A DNA stretch of 63,249 bases from Geodermatophilus aquaeductus (GTDB lineage: Bacteria; Actinomycetota; Actinomycetes; Mycobacteriales; Geodermatophilaceae): assembly GCF_900182545.1 (NCBI RefSeq), contig NZ_FXTJ01000019.1, forward strand, positions 1-63,249, given 5' to 3'. The translations under genes and the position numbers were made by a program. Position 1 is the stretch's first letter. Every line of letters starts with the position of its first letter. The notes beneath the pieces were generated by a model, which worked only from the letters and a program-made list of their open reading frames with translations, had not been told where the DNA came from and ran no database searches. Below, in pieces: positions 50,801 through 57,995 of this stretch.

Positions 50801-50933
50801 TGCCGAAACCGGCGGGTGCCACCACCGCGGTGAGGGGACGCTCGAAGCGGCTGCGCAGCACCTCCAGCAGCCGCGGCCGCGTGATCAGGTCCCGGTTGGC
50901 CAGAGGCGGCGTGTACCGGAGCGCCCGGCTCAT
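47892..50933 (-). CDS. Very large MalT-like ATPase regulator ending in a SARP/BTAD domain
   Basis: 1013 residues from the ATG at 50933. An N-terminal NTPase domain has Walker A in APAGFGKTTLLG (about 37-48) and Walker B in VALVLDDVHLVSPG (near 117-130), as in MalT/LAL regulators. Residues 330-720 are TPR-like helical repeats. The C-terminus is not a LuxR helix-turn-helix but a SARP-type output: winged-helix LRALGPLELRRDG with LLGYLVTHARPTRTAIAAELWPDLD and LRVTLTYLQNVLEP, followed by a bacterial transcriptional activation domain (DVLQFEHARDEA to the end). It should be an ATP-dependent, ligand-responsive activator. SARP winged helices bind direct repeats spaced by 11 bp, which fits the promoter elements found across this window. 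Confidence 0.87.
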   Translation of the reverse strand: MSRALRYTPPLANRDLITRPRLLEVLRSRFERPLTAVVAPAGFGKTTLLGQAVSENLLSPSGEDRWLTCQRDDTTLSFLASGAFAAVGLSAPVPEDPRQAAVAVAEALWSAAPRQVALVLDDVHLVSPGSPAARFLGHLVEELPRNGHLVLASRPPLPLSVTRLVAGGDAVVLREEDLQFREDEVTAFAESRGVSPELLGDVGGWPALAELTATAGPFAVSGYVWEELLTQLSPERRHALALLVAVGGADEEIATALLGRDVDLPSLLEGLPLLVRSRSGWWSLHGLWAAALQHHLDSGQVAEARRTAAAILRGRGQYHEAMGLLLDAQAWDDVRRLVVEVCECCTALVPTDVLEAWSHRLPHEVRQSPEGLLLAAMVAEPTSPGTAEELLVRALAVAQGDPGVRYACLNALVQLAFWRSDRRRMETLLEALEELARDGHPGAPAFVALVRGVLARSTDDVRSALTVPGLVSRAPLNPVQDWLHAQLVLLRLGDAATGEVLARRSLSHTATTMHGVARCLLLESLRLRGRLEEAERLLPYLLADMRPAKVLTSPELVTCAVSLLDALGRQEEAGELLRASRSVLGASPVAWAPLARTLAETFHDLSAGDEGRSAAALRSIARTGGRNSAAVRVSPVALPLLYVLVPEVRDRWDADPPPGALADLHAGARALVELRERGSTTAAGDISATTWPVLRALLPVPWVAELTLGMAAAGQAGAPALVEDLGPAARATLRAQAATAPRALAATARSLLRAIPAAPTARLQLRALGPLELRRDGVVVTAPELRRERVRQLLGYLVTHARPTRTAIAAELWPDLDDVAAGRNLRVTLTYLQNVLEPDRGELDPPYFVRSAGPVLYLVADGALEIDVLQFEHARDEAARLERQGAPSAALSAHRRAAGLWGGDLLADVAGGTWLEWERDRLRSRFVASAVRAGDLLLARGDTEAARTLAERALLADDCSEEAHQLLVAVRLADGDLVGAQRALRRCQHVLAELGVPPQQRTRSLAQQLAARR

Positions 50934-51126
50934 GGACCGACTGTAGGCACCACGCGACCGTCGGTACACCCGATTCCGTCCGCTGACGCACCGCTAGCGG
51001 CGTTCCTCCGCGCCGCGGTGTATCACCACCGGCCGTCCGGTCCTCTGTCCCACACCGGCGTCACCGGGACCCGGTCCTCCGTCGCCCCGCTCGGCAGGCG
51101 GTGGTGGGCGCCAGGAGGGGGCGGTC

Positions 51127-51441
51127 GTGGGACGTGACGACCGCCTCCCCCGGTGGGACGACCGGCAGGTGATCGGGCTCGCGGCCGAGGTGCTCGACGG
51201 CGAGGAGGCCCGCAGCGGCGGCCTCGCGACGCCCGCGGCGCAGGACTCCGACCGGGCCGAGCCGTCCCTGGCCGACGTCGTCGCCGCGGGGCGGGCCGCC
51301 TACTGCTGGCTCGACGTCATCGTGACGGTGCGGAACGTGACCCGACACCACGGGCCGGTCGCCGGAGCCTCGCCCCGTCCCGGGCCCACCGCTAGCTTGG
51401 CCGCTCCCCCACCGGATCGACGCACGATCGACGGGCGGTGA
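51127..51441 (+). CDS. Small hypothetical protein heading the P450/DyP operon
   Basis: 104 residues with a GTG start at 51127 just after GGAGGGGG. The first 70 residues are protein-like (LPRWDDRQVIGLAAEVLDGEEA, LADVVAAGRAAYCWLDVIVTVRN); the end is Pro/Arg-rich. The stop overlaps the GTG of the P450 (GTGA), which suggests coupling. No family recognised. A promoter-like CTAGCTT sits inside its 3' end near 51393, so the P450 operon could also start there and this frame might be spurious. Confidence 0.45.
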   Translation: MGRDDRLPRWDDRQVIGLAAEVLDGEEARSGGLATPAAQDSDRAEPSLADVVAAGRAAYCWLDVIVTVRNVTRHHGPVAGASPRPGPTASLAAPPPDRRTIDGR

Positions 51442-52706
51442 CCACCGTGCAGGTGTCCGAGGACCGACCCGACACCCCGCCTCCGCTGCTCGTCGACGAG
51501 GTCCGGCGACGGGTCGGCGCCCGGTTGGCGGGGATCCTGAGCCGGAACCGGGTGGCCCGCCTCGGGCCCGTGCGCCGCCGCTGGCCCCTGGCGGGCGTCG
51601 GCCGGTCCCTGGTCGTCGTCACCCGCCAGGACGACGTCGACGAGGTGCTCCGCCGCACCGACGCCTTCGCCTTCCCCTACGCCCACCACCTCCCCGGTGA
51701 CTTCCTCCTCGGGTCCGGGCCGGCCGAGCACCGGCGGCAACGCGCCGAGCTCGACACGGTGCTGCGCTGCGAGGACGCCGACCGCCTGCGCCGGCTCGTG
51801 ACGGACCGCGCCGAGGCGCGAGTCGAGCGCGCGCGCCGAACCGGACGCATGGACGTCGTCGGCGAGCTGGTACAGCCGGTCCTCGACGCCGTCCTCGACG
51901 ACTACGTCGGCACGACCGGTCCGGACCCGGAGACGCGCCTGCAGTGGGCGAGGGACCTGTTCGAGCACATCTTCCTGAACCGGGGGGAGATCCCGCTGGT
52001 GGCGCGGCGGGCCGAGGTGGCAGGGCGGCAGATGGACGCGCACCTCGCCTCGCTGGTCGACCGGGTCCGGGCGACCCCCGGTGGACCGGACACCCTGCTG
52101 CGGCGTCTGGTGGAGCGGCAGACGTCCGACCCCGGCTGCGCCCTCGACGACGCCGGGATCCGCGGCAACGTCATCGGGATGGCCATCGGCTGGCTCTGGC
52201 ACGGCGCGCGAGCAGCCGTCCTCGGCGTCGACGGGTTGCTCGCCCGTCCTCCCGCCCTCGAGCTGGCCCGCGAGGCCGCGCGGGACGGGGACCTGGAGCA
52301 GCTGCGCCGCCTGCTGTGGGAGGTCCTCCGGTTCCGGCCGGTGCAGCCGCGGCTGCCGCGCCGGTGCACGGCGGAGACGGTCCTGGCTGCAGGCACCCCG
52401 CGGGCCCGGCGGGTCCCGACCGGCGCAGCCGTCTTCGTCGGCACCCACTCGGCCATGTGGGACGAGTCGGCCGTCCCCGACCCGGAGGACTTCGACGCCA
52501 CGCGAGCCCAGGAGCAGTACCGGGTCTTCGGAGGTGGTCCGCACCGGTGCCCCGGCGAGCACGTCATGGGCGTCCAGCTGCCGGCGCTCCTGGCGCCGCT
52601 CCTCCGCTCGGACGGGCTGCGGCGCGTGCCCGGCCCCGCCGGCCGCGCCCGCTGGGACGGTCTCTACCCCCGCCGCCTCGAGGTCGACCTCGGCGGGGAG
52701 CGGTAG
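51438..52706 (+). CDS. Cytochrome P450 lacking the usual I-helix acid-alcohol pair
   Basis: 422 residues. Haem-binding loop VFGGGPHRCPGEHV with Cys371; ExxR motif EVLR (Glu295, Arg298) and PERF-like DPEDFDATRA. In the I helix, where most monooxygenases have AGxxT, this protein reads IGMAIGWLWHGARAAV (about 246-261), with no Asp/Glu-Thr pair. That change is typical of P450s that process peroxides, such as allene oxide synthases and peroxygenases, rather than activating O2. It is followed by two dimeric alpha-beta-barrel proteins and a DyP peroxidase, and no ferredoxin or reductase gene is nearby, which supports a peroxide-dependent reaction. Substrate unknown. Confidence 0.85.
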   Translation: MTTVQVSEDRPDTPPPLLVDEVRRRVGARLAGILSRNRVARLGPVRRRWPLAGVGRSLVVVTRQDDVDEVLRRTDAFAFPYAHHLPGDFLLGSGPAEHRRQRAELDTVLRCEDADRLRRLVTDRAEARVERARRTGRMDVVGELVQPVLDAVLDDYVGTTGPDPETRLQWARDLFEHIFLNRGEIPLVARRAEVAGRQMDAHLASLVDRVRATPGGPDTLLRRLVERQTSDPGCALDDAGIRGNVIGMAIGWLWHGARAAVLGVDGLLARPPALELAREAARDGDLEQLRRLLWEVLRFRPVQPRLPRRCTAETVLAAGTPRARRVPTGAAVFVGTHSAMWDESAVPDPEDFDATRAQEQYRVFGGGPHRCPGEHVMGVQLPALLAPLLRSDGLRRVPGPAGRARWDGLYPRRLEVDLGGER

Positions 52707-52710
52707 CGCC

Positions 52711-53376
52711 GTGGTGTACCGGTCGTTCGCGACTCCCGGCCGGACCGCCGTGCCGGTGCGCGCCGAACGGGCTCCCTCCCGAGAGGCCGAGGCGGTGGCG
52801 CCCCGGCGGGCAGCCCTGCGACCCGACGCCGTCGGCCGTACGGGGATGATCACCGTGCTGACGGCGTTGAAGCCCCTCGGTGCGTCGTGGCTCCGGGTGC
52901 TGTTCGCCCTGACCCGCCGTCTGCCGGGGCTCACCGGGCTCGGCCCGCTCGAGTCGGTCCACTTCATCCGCTGGAGCGTCGTCGGCTCCCTGCCCTACGA
53001 CGGACCGCCGCAGGTGCGCGAGCGGCTGCCCCACCGGCTCCTGCTCTGGGAGACCGTCTACAGCGCGCCCACGGAGCCCTACGTCGAGACCTTCGTGTAC
53101 GGGGTCGGCGACAAGGTGCGCAAGATCTGGTGCACGTCGCACGGGTTCCCCGGCACCCGGTCGGTCACGGGGCTGGCGGGCTACATCGGCGAACTGAGCG
53201 TCGCCGGTGCCCACTGCTGGTCCGCGCACCCCGCAGCCACGGTCCGCACGATCCTCTCGGCACTCGACGTGGCGAGGGAACACCGGTACCTCGTCCGGGC
53301 CGCCCGGACCACCGGCCCTGCGGAGTTCGCGGTGGTCTACCGCGGCTTCCTCGCCCGACGTCAGGGGGACCTGTGA
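52711..53376 (+). CDS. Dimeric alpha-beta-barrel-like protein of the P450/DyP operon (copy 1)
   Basis: 221 residues; GTG start four bases after the P450 stop with GGGGAG in the P450 end (a shorter start near 52846 is possible). The core begins MITVLTALKPLGASWLRVLFALTRRLPGLTGLGPLESVHFIRWSVVGSLPYDGPP and continues with strands (LLWETVYSAPTEPYVETFVYG). The pattern VLTxxKPxGxxxLxxxLxxLxxxxxxxxPLxxxHFxRW is shared with the next gene, so they are paralogues. It resembles EthD/DABB-type barrels that bind haem or unstable organic products. Function unknown; probably a partner of the peroxidase or P450. Confidence 0.7.
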   Translation: MVYRSFATPGRTAVPVRAERAPSREAEAVAPRRAALRPDAVGRTGMITVLTALKPLGASWLRVLFALTRRLPGLTGLGPLESVHFIRWSVVGSLPYDGPPQVRERLPHRLLLWETVYSAPTEPYVETFVYGVGDKVRKIWCTSHGFPGTRSVTGLAGYIGELSVAGAHCWSAHPAATVRTILSALDVAREHRYLVRAARTTGPAEFAVVYRGFLARRQGDL

Positions 53377-53921
53377 ACGCCACCTGCCCGGCCACCCCGT
53401 TCACGGTGCTGACACCCGTGGTCCCCGGCGAGGAGCAGGCGCTCCGCGACGCCCTGGGGCAGCTCTCACGGGCCGGGGCCAGCCCCTTCAGCCGGGTGGC
53501 CGAGACCCACGTCGCCCGCTGGGTCCTGGTGTCCGGGGCCCCCTGGCGGTACCGGGGGCTCCCCCGCCGGACCCGGCCGCTGCGGATGCAGTACCTGCTG
53601 TTCACCAGCACCGCGAACCGCCCGCCGGAGCAGCACGTGGAGGACCTCCGCACCGGGCTGCGGGGTGACGCCGACGCGGCCTGGGGCCACTGCGTCGGCT
53701 ATCCGGGGTACCAGGAGTCCGCCGGCTTCCGCCGCTACCTGCTGCACAACCGGCTCCCGGTCCACCGGTGGTTCGCCGCGTACGACGCCACCGTGCGGGA
53801 GGTCGGGGACGCCCTCGACCTCCGGCGCCGGCACACCGAGTTCGCGGTGCGGACGCAGGACGTGGATGACCTGCGCCTGCAGGCCGCCTTCCTCGCCGAG
53901 TTCGCCGAGGACGGGACCTGA
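53373..53921 (+). CDS. Dimeric alpha-beta-barrel-like protein of the P450/DyP operon (copy 2)
   Basis: 182 residues; GTG overlaps the previous stop (GTGA) behind CAGGGGGA. It starts FTVLTPVVPGEEQALRDALGQL, with SPFSRVAETHVARWVLVSG aligning to HFIRWSVVG of the preceding protein, then a strand LRMQYLLFTSTAN and helices. Same fold as copy 1 but shorter at both ends. The conserved His-x-x-Arg-Trp element could bind haem or a carboxylate. Two different copies in tandem suggest a heterodimer. Function unknown. Confidence 0.7.
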   Translation: MNATCPATPFTVLTPVVPGEEQALRDALGQLSRAGASPFSRVAETHVARWVLVSGAPWRYRGLPRRTRPLRMQYLLFTSTANRPPEQHVEDLRTGLRGDADAAWGHCVGYPGYQESAGFRRYLLHNRLPVHRWFAAYDATVREVGDALDLRRRHTEFAVRTQDVDDLRLQAAFLAEFAEDGT

Positions 53922-53924
53922 GCC

Positions 53925-55322
53925 ATGGCGACGGCACCCGACCTGGCCGACGTCCAGGGCAACATCCTCAACGGGTACGGCTTCGGCCACGCACTCCACC
54001 TGCTGATCCACGGGGAGACCGCGGCGGCCGTCCGGCAGTGCCTCGGGGAGGTCCAGGGACGGGTGACGACCGCGGTCCGCTGGCCGCAGGGGGAACGCCC
54101 TCGCGCCACCCTCAACGTCGCGATCAGCTACCGCGGGTTCGAGCGGGCGGGGCTGCGGCGGTCCCTGCTGGACCGCTTCCCGGAGGCGTTCCGCGTGTCG
54201 ACCCGCGATCGGGCTCCCGGCCTGGGCGACGTCGGGCCCAGCAGCCCGGAGGGCTGGGACCGGCACCTCGGCACCGGCGACGTGCACCTGGTGCTGACCG
54301 TCTGCACCCGGGAGCGGGCCGACCTCGCGGAGCAGCGGCGGCAGCTGCGCGAGGAGGTCGAGGCGATCCGCGGCCTGGCGGTCGTCGCCGAGCAGGAGAC
54401 CCACGACCTGCCGCACAGGCGGGAGCACTTCGGTTACGCCGACGGGTTCTCCCAGCCCGACATCGAGGGCGTCGACCGGCCCGGCAGCCACCGGGCTCCG
54501 GAGGACAGCGGCGTCGGCGTCCCCCTCCCGGACGGCGGCTGGCGGCCGGTCAGGCTGGGTGAGTTCCTGCTGGGTCACCGGGACGAGGACGGCCAGGTCG
54601 ACGACGAACCCGACCCGGACCTCGTCCACGACGGCACGTACGTCGTCTACCGCAAGCTCGAGCAGGACGTACCCCGCTTCCGGGCGGTCCTCGCCGACGC
54701 CGCGCGCCGGACGGGCCTGCCCGAGGAGCTCGTCGCCGCGAAGGTCATGGGCCGCTGGCGGGACGGGACCCCCCTGGCCACGCAGCCCTCGCGCAGCGCC
54801 CCCGACGGCCTCGACGACGTCGCGTGCGACCAGCCGGGCAACGACTTCCGGTACCTGCCCGACGACAGGGACGGCCACCGCTGTCCGCTCGGCGCCCACG
54901 TCCGCCGGGTCAACCCCCGGGACGCACTCGACTTCGGCGGCGCGGTGCGCTCCAGCGGCAGACTGACGGCGCGACACCGGATCATCCGCCGGGGCATGCC
55001 CTACGAGGACCCCCGCGCCCCGGGCGACGAGCACGGCCGTCGTGGGCTGCTGTTCATCTGCTACAACGCCGACATCGCCCGCCAGTTCGAGACCATCCAG
55101 GCGCACTGGTGCAACGACGGCGACACCTTCGGGCTCGGGGACGACCGTGACTGGTTCGTCGGTGGCGCCGGCGGCAGCGGGAAGATGACGATCCCCACCC
55201 GCGACGGCCGCCCGAGGTTCGTCGAGGTCCACCCCGACCTCGTCGTGACTCGGGGCACCGAGTACCTGTTCGCGCCCGGGATGCGCGCACTGCACCGACT
55301 GGCCGACGGCGCCTTCGGCTAG
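53925..55322 (+). CDS. DyP-type haem peroxidase
   Basis: 465 residues. The hallmark GYADGFSQP holds catalytic Asp173. The proximal haem ligand is His325 in CPLGAHVRRVNPRD, with the following Arg pair near the distal side. DLADVQGNILNGYGFGHALHLL at the start, TYVVYRKLEQDV and GLLFICYNADIARQFETIQ are also conserved. The length and insertions match the longer DyP classes. No Tat signal and no encapsulin-targeting tail. The enzyme uses H2O2 or organic peroxides to oxidise aromatic or lipid substrates. As the last gene of the P450/DABB operon it probably shares a substrate with that P450. A 13-bp hairpin follows. Confidence 0.9.
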   Translation: MATAPDLADVQGNILNGYGFGHALHLLIHGETAAAVRQCLGEVQGRVTTAVRWPQGERPRATLNVAISYRGFERAGLRRSLLDRFPEAFRVSTRDRAPGLGDVGPSSPEGWDRHLGTGDVHLVLTVCTRERADLAEQRRQLREEVEAIRGLAVVAEQETHDLPHRREHFGYADGFSQPDIEGVDRPGSHRAPEDSGVGVPLPDGGWRPVRLGEFLLGHRDEDGQVDDEPDPDLVHDGTYVVYRKLEQDVPRFRAVLADAARRTGLPEELVAAKVMGRWRDGTPLATQPSRSAPDGLDDVACDQPGNDFRYLPDDRDGHRCPLGAHVRRVNPRDALDFGGAVRSSGRLTARHRIIRRGMPYEDPRAPGDEHGRRGLLFICYNADIARQFETIQAHWCNDGDTFGLGDDRDWFVGGAGGSGKMTIPTRDGRPRFVEVHPDLVVTRGTEYLFAPGMRALHRLADGAFG

Positions 55323-55333
55323 CGGTGCGCGAG

Positions 55334-55368
55334 GACGGGCACCGGGCCGCCCGGTCCCGGTGCCCGTC
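55334..55368. terminator. Perfect 13-bp hairpin after the DyP gene
   Basis: GACGGGCACCGGG (55334-55346) pairs perfectly with CCCGGTGCCCGTC (55356-55368) over a nine-base loop. It starts 12 bases after the DyP stop and ends 12 bases before the end of the convergent small membrane gene, so it probably terminates both. Confidence 0.65.
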
Positions 55369-55379
55369 ACGTACCCCGC

Positions 55380-55622
55380 TCACTCCGGGGACTCGCGGCC
55401 GGACCTCCGTCGCTCGCTCGCGGTCGCGCCCGCGACGAAGGCCCACACGGCGGTCAGGATCTGCAGCAACGCGATGAGCCACCGGTCCTCACCGGCCGTC
55501 AGGGCCGCGTTGACGAGGAACACGACGGCAGCGCTCCACCAGAAGACCGGGCTGTCGACGGCCCTGCCGCGACCGCGCCGGGGGGTGGTCGTCGCCGGCC
55601 CCCCGCTCCCGGCGCGTGCCAT
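55380..55622 (-). CDS. Small two-span membrane protein
   Basis: 80 residues from the ATG at 55622 (a GTG at 55634 overlaps the upstream stop and is the alternative). Two hydrophobic helices, FWWSAAVVFLVNAALTAG and WLIALLQILTAVWAFVAGATA, are separated by a short EDR loop; both ends are basic or polar. No family recognised. It overlaps or abuts the upstream Cys-rich membrane protein gene, so the pair is co-transcribed. Confidence 0.65.
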   Translation of the reverse strand: MARAGSGGPATTTPRRGRGRAVDSPVFWWSAAVVFLVNAALTAGEDRWLIALLQILTAVWAFVAGATASERRRSGRESPE

Positions 55623-55630
55623 GTCCCCGC

Positions 55631-56134
55631 TCACAGCTCGCTGCACCGGCCGTTCAGGGGCTCGAACCGGCCGCCGCACGTCGCGCCGTAGGCCTCGTAC
55701 TCCGATCCCACCGGACTGACCAGATAGAGGGCGTCACAGGCGTACGGGTCGCCGTCGGCACATCCCCACGCCAGCAGGTCGAGCAGTGTGAGACACGCGT
55801 CGACCGAGCCGTTGACACAGTCCGTCGCCAGCGCGGTCACCTCGTCGTCCACCGTCGAGCCGGTCCACGAGGCGCTGGTCGCCTGGTCGGCCACGCTCGC
55901 GGCGTCCACCGGGGTCGAGGCCTCCGGAGTCGGCTGGGACGGCTGCGTGAGAGGCGGCGCGGATGCTCCCGAGGTGACGTGGACGGCGTACAGGGTCGCC
56001 AGCGCGGTGATGACCCCGGCCAGCGCGGTGAGGACCCCCGGCATGGTGCCGAGGAAACCGAGGACACCTCCGCGCGGTGGCGGGGCGTCCGACGGCGGTG
56101 CCGGCACGCCCAGGGGCGGTGGGTCGGGGGTCAT
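55631..56134 (-). CDS. Pro-rich membrane protein with Cys-rich outer domain
   Basis: 167 residues; ATG at 56134 behind the excellent GACAGGAGG site. A Pro-rich 25-residue start precedes a membrane helix at about 28-52 (FLGTMPGVLTALAGVITALATLYAV). After a Pro/Thr linker, the outer domain has CVNGSVDACLTLLDLLAWGCADGDPYACDALY and CGGRFEPLNGRCSEL: six Cys in a pattern that suggests three disulfides. The D-A-C repeats with 8-10 residue spacing recall small Sel1- or defensin-like folds, but no family is clear. It lies 143 bases after a SARP gene and before the small membrane gene. Confidence 0.7.
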   Translation of the reverse strand: MTPDPPPLGVPAPPSDAPPPRGGVLGFLGTMPGVLTALAGVITALATLYAVHVTSGASAPPLTQPSQPTPEASTPVDAASVADQATSASWTGSTVDDEVTALATDCVNGSVDACLTLLDLLAWGCADGDPYACDALYLVSPVGSEYEAYGATCGGRFEPLNGRCSEL

Positions 56135-56277
56135 GGCGATCCTCCTGTCGCAGGACCATCCGTCGTCGGGCGCTCCGCCCGACCGGGCCCGGCCGGTCCT
56201 CGGGTCCGGGCACGAGTGGAAGAGGCCGGCCGGGGGGCCGCTGATACGCCGTCCCGTGTCTCGCCGCCGGCGCCGGC

Positions 56278-57054
56278 TCACCGGGTCCCGGCGGCGCCCG
56301 CGCGAGCCGGGCGGTCCCGGTGCAGCGGGACCACGGTGAGGGCCGCCGGCGGACGACGCGCCCCGGCGAGCAACGCCTCCATCCGGGCGGAGGGGGGCAC
56401 GCCCATCTCCGCGGCGAGGACCGCCCGGAACGACTCGTAGGCGCGGACGGCCTCGACCAGGTTGCCCTCCGCCAGGTGGATGCGGACCAGCGTGCGGTGC
56501 GCGCTCTCCCTCAACGGCTCGACCTGGACGGCGTCCTGGGCGGCCTGGACCGCCTCTCCGAAGCGGCCGCGCCGGGCCAACCGGTCCGCCAGGGCCTCCA
56601 TGGCGTGCAGGCGCAGCTGCCGGAGCCGCTCGCGCTCCAGCAGCACCCAGTCGTCGTACCAGCCGGGGAGCAGCTCCGCGCGCAGCTCGACGTCCGCGGG
56701 CACGGCATCCGGCAGGTCTCCCCGCGGGTCGAGCAGGCGCTGGGCCCACCGGACCGTCTCCCGGACGTCGACCCGCACGCCCCGCGCCAGGGACAGGGCG
56801 CCCCCGGTCGGGTCCACCACGCCGGGCGCCGCCTTCTGCAGCCGCCACAGGACCGAGCGCAGGCTGCCGTGGGCCTGCTCCTCGGGGACGTCGGGCCACA
56901 GCTGACCGGCGACCGCGGCACGCGCCGGCCGGTGCGCCAGGCCCAGGTGGGCGACCAGCCGCTGCACCCCGTGCGGCAGGTCCAGGACCGCCTCCTCCCC
57001 CGTGCTCAGCCGGAATCCCCCCAGCAGGGCCACACGCGCCGGTCCGACGTCCAC
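56278..57054 (-). CDS. Small SARP-type transcriptional activator (copy 1)
   Basis: 258 residues from the GTG at 57054 (AGGGGACGG upstream). An N-terminal OmpR-like winged helix (RVALLGGFRLSTG to SLRSVLWRLQKA) is followed by a BTAD (VDVRETVRWAQRLLD, LLPGWYDDWVLLERERLRQLRLHAMEAL, ESAHRTLVRIHLAEGNLVEAVRAYESFRAVLAAEMGVPPSARM). This is the layout of classical SARPs such as ActII-ORF4, which bind heptamer direct repeats at 11-bp intervals just upstream of the -10 box. It is clearly paralogous to the protein at 60553-61380. Probable targets are the 11-bp repeat promoters in this window. A GTATCA motif at 57120 faces this gene. Confidence 0.88.
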   Translation of the reverse strand: MDVGPARVALLGGFRLSTGEEAVLDLPHGVQRLVAHLGLAHRPARAAVAGQLWPDVPEEQAHGSLRSVLWRLQKAAPGVVDPTGGALSLARGVRVDVRETVRWAQRLLDPRGDLPDAVPADVELRAELLPGWYDDWVLLERERLRQLRLHAMEALADRLARRGRFGEAVQAAQDAVQVEPLRESAHRTLVRIHLAEGNLVEAVRAYESFRAVLAAEMGVPPSARMEALLAGARRPPAALTVVPLHRDRPARAGAAGTR

Positions 57055-57463
57055 GATCCGTCCCCTCTGGCACCCGGTGCTGTGTGCAGCACCTCCCTGG
57101 CTACCGGAGGGGTACGTGGCCCGGTTGATACCGCCGAACGGTCGCCGGCCGGTGGCCCCACCCGGTCCGGGCGCCCCTGAGGGATCCGCGAGGTGCATCA
57201 GGTTCTCGTCACCGGGCATCACCCACGCCGTCACGACGTCCGCTCCCGCCGGGGCGGGGATCGCCGCCTGCCGGCTGTCCTGAGGTGATCCGGTCGGCCT
57301 CGTGTGTCGGCCCGGTCGGCGTGGCCTCGGCGGCACCGATCCGGGAGCCCGGGTCACGGACCTCGTCCGTTCGCGCGGACACCGCCGCGGTCACGGACAC
57401 CGGGACGTGCCCAGCACAGCACCCGCCACACGTGCCCCCACGCTCGGGACCGGCGGGCCCGCC
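57055..57463. other. Control region upstream of SARP copy 1
   Basis: No gene seen. On the minus strand it contains CGGTATCAACC near 57120. Upstream are GTGAC (57234-57230), GTGAT (57222-57218) and GTGAC (57212-57208): the outer two are exactly 22 bases apart, but the middle one is displaced by one base and no good -10 follows. It could be an autoregulatory SARP site. Confidence 0.4.
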
Positions 57464-57676
57464 TCACCGGCCCTGCCGGACGAAGGTGTCGAGGAAGTCC
57501 TGGACCCGCCCGATCGCGGTCGTGATGCTGGTCGTGGCGCCGGACCGCTCGGCCGGCTGGTCCTCGACGTCCACCCGTGCGGTCACGGTGATCCGCAGAC
57601 ATCCGGACCCGTCCGCCTCGGCCCGGACGACGCACGTCCCCGTGTGCGCGCCGCCGGGAGCCGTTCCGTCCGCCAT
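57464..57676 (-). CDS. Small SARP-neighbour protein (copy 1)
   Basis: 70 residues from the ATG at 57676 (GGGGGA upstream); a longer in-frame reading to 57886 exists. CLRITVTARVDVEDQPAERSGATTSITTAIGRVQDFLDTF aligns with the protein at 60034-60258: both have an I/LRxxxx strand, an acidic turn, a second strand, then a helix with V-x-D-x-L-D-x-F. I know no family for this pair. Both copies flank the large membrane protein gene and lie beside SARP genes. A perfect hairpin stands immediately upstream of its ribosome binding site. Confidence 0.6.
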   Translation of the reverse strand: MADGTAPGGAHTGTCVVRAEADGSGCLRITVTARVDVEDQPAERSGATTSITTAIGRVQDFLDTFVRQGR

Positions 57677-57695
57677 CGGTCCCCCAGGTGAGAGG

Positions 57696-57718
57696 GAGGC
57701 GGTGGACCCCACCGCCTC
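57696..57718 (-). promoter_or_regulatory. Hairpin just upstream of the small-protein start (copy 1)
   Basis: GAGGCGGTGG (57696-57705) and CCACCGCCTC (57709-57718) form a perfect 10-bp stem with a three-base loop, ending 19 bases before the ATG. It could mask translation or act as an attenuator. Confidence 0.45.
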
Positions 57719-57995
57719 GACGAGAGGTGCTGCCGGTCCGGCGCACCGGACGACCGGGGCAGGCACGCGCCCGCCGTCCGCGACGGCCGCCACCGACGGG
57801 TCGCCGAGCACCTCCACGGAGCGGCGTCCCGGTCCTCCGGCGATCGGCATCCGGTCACACCGGGAAGGGTCGCGCTCCCCCGTCACCGAGCCGTTGCGAC
57901 GGGACTACCGCGGTGGAGACGCCGACGAGGCCCCGCCACCCCGTACAGGTCGCCGGGAGCTCCGGCGGAGGTCGTCCCGGACGGGACACCGGCGC

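Noticed and set aside
51307..51350. GTGAC pair near 51327-51345 upstream of the P450
   Set aside because: The two words are 14 bases apart, not 11, and lie inside a possible coding frame, so I did not count them with the promoter element.
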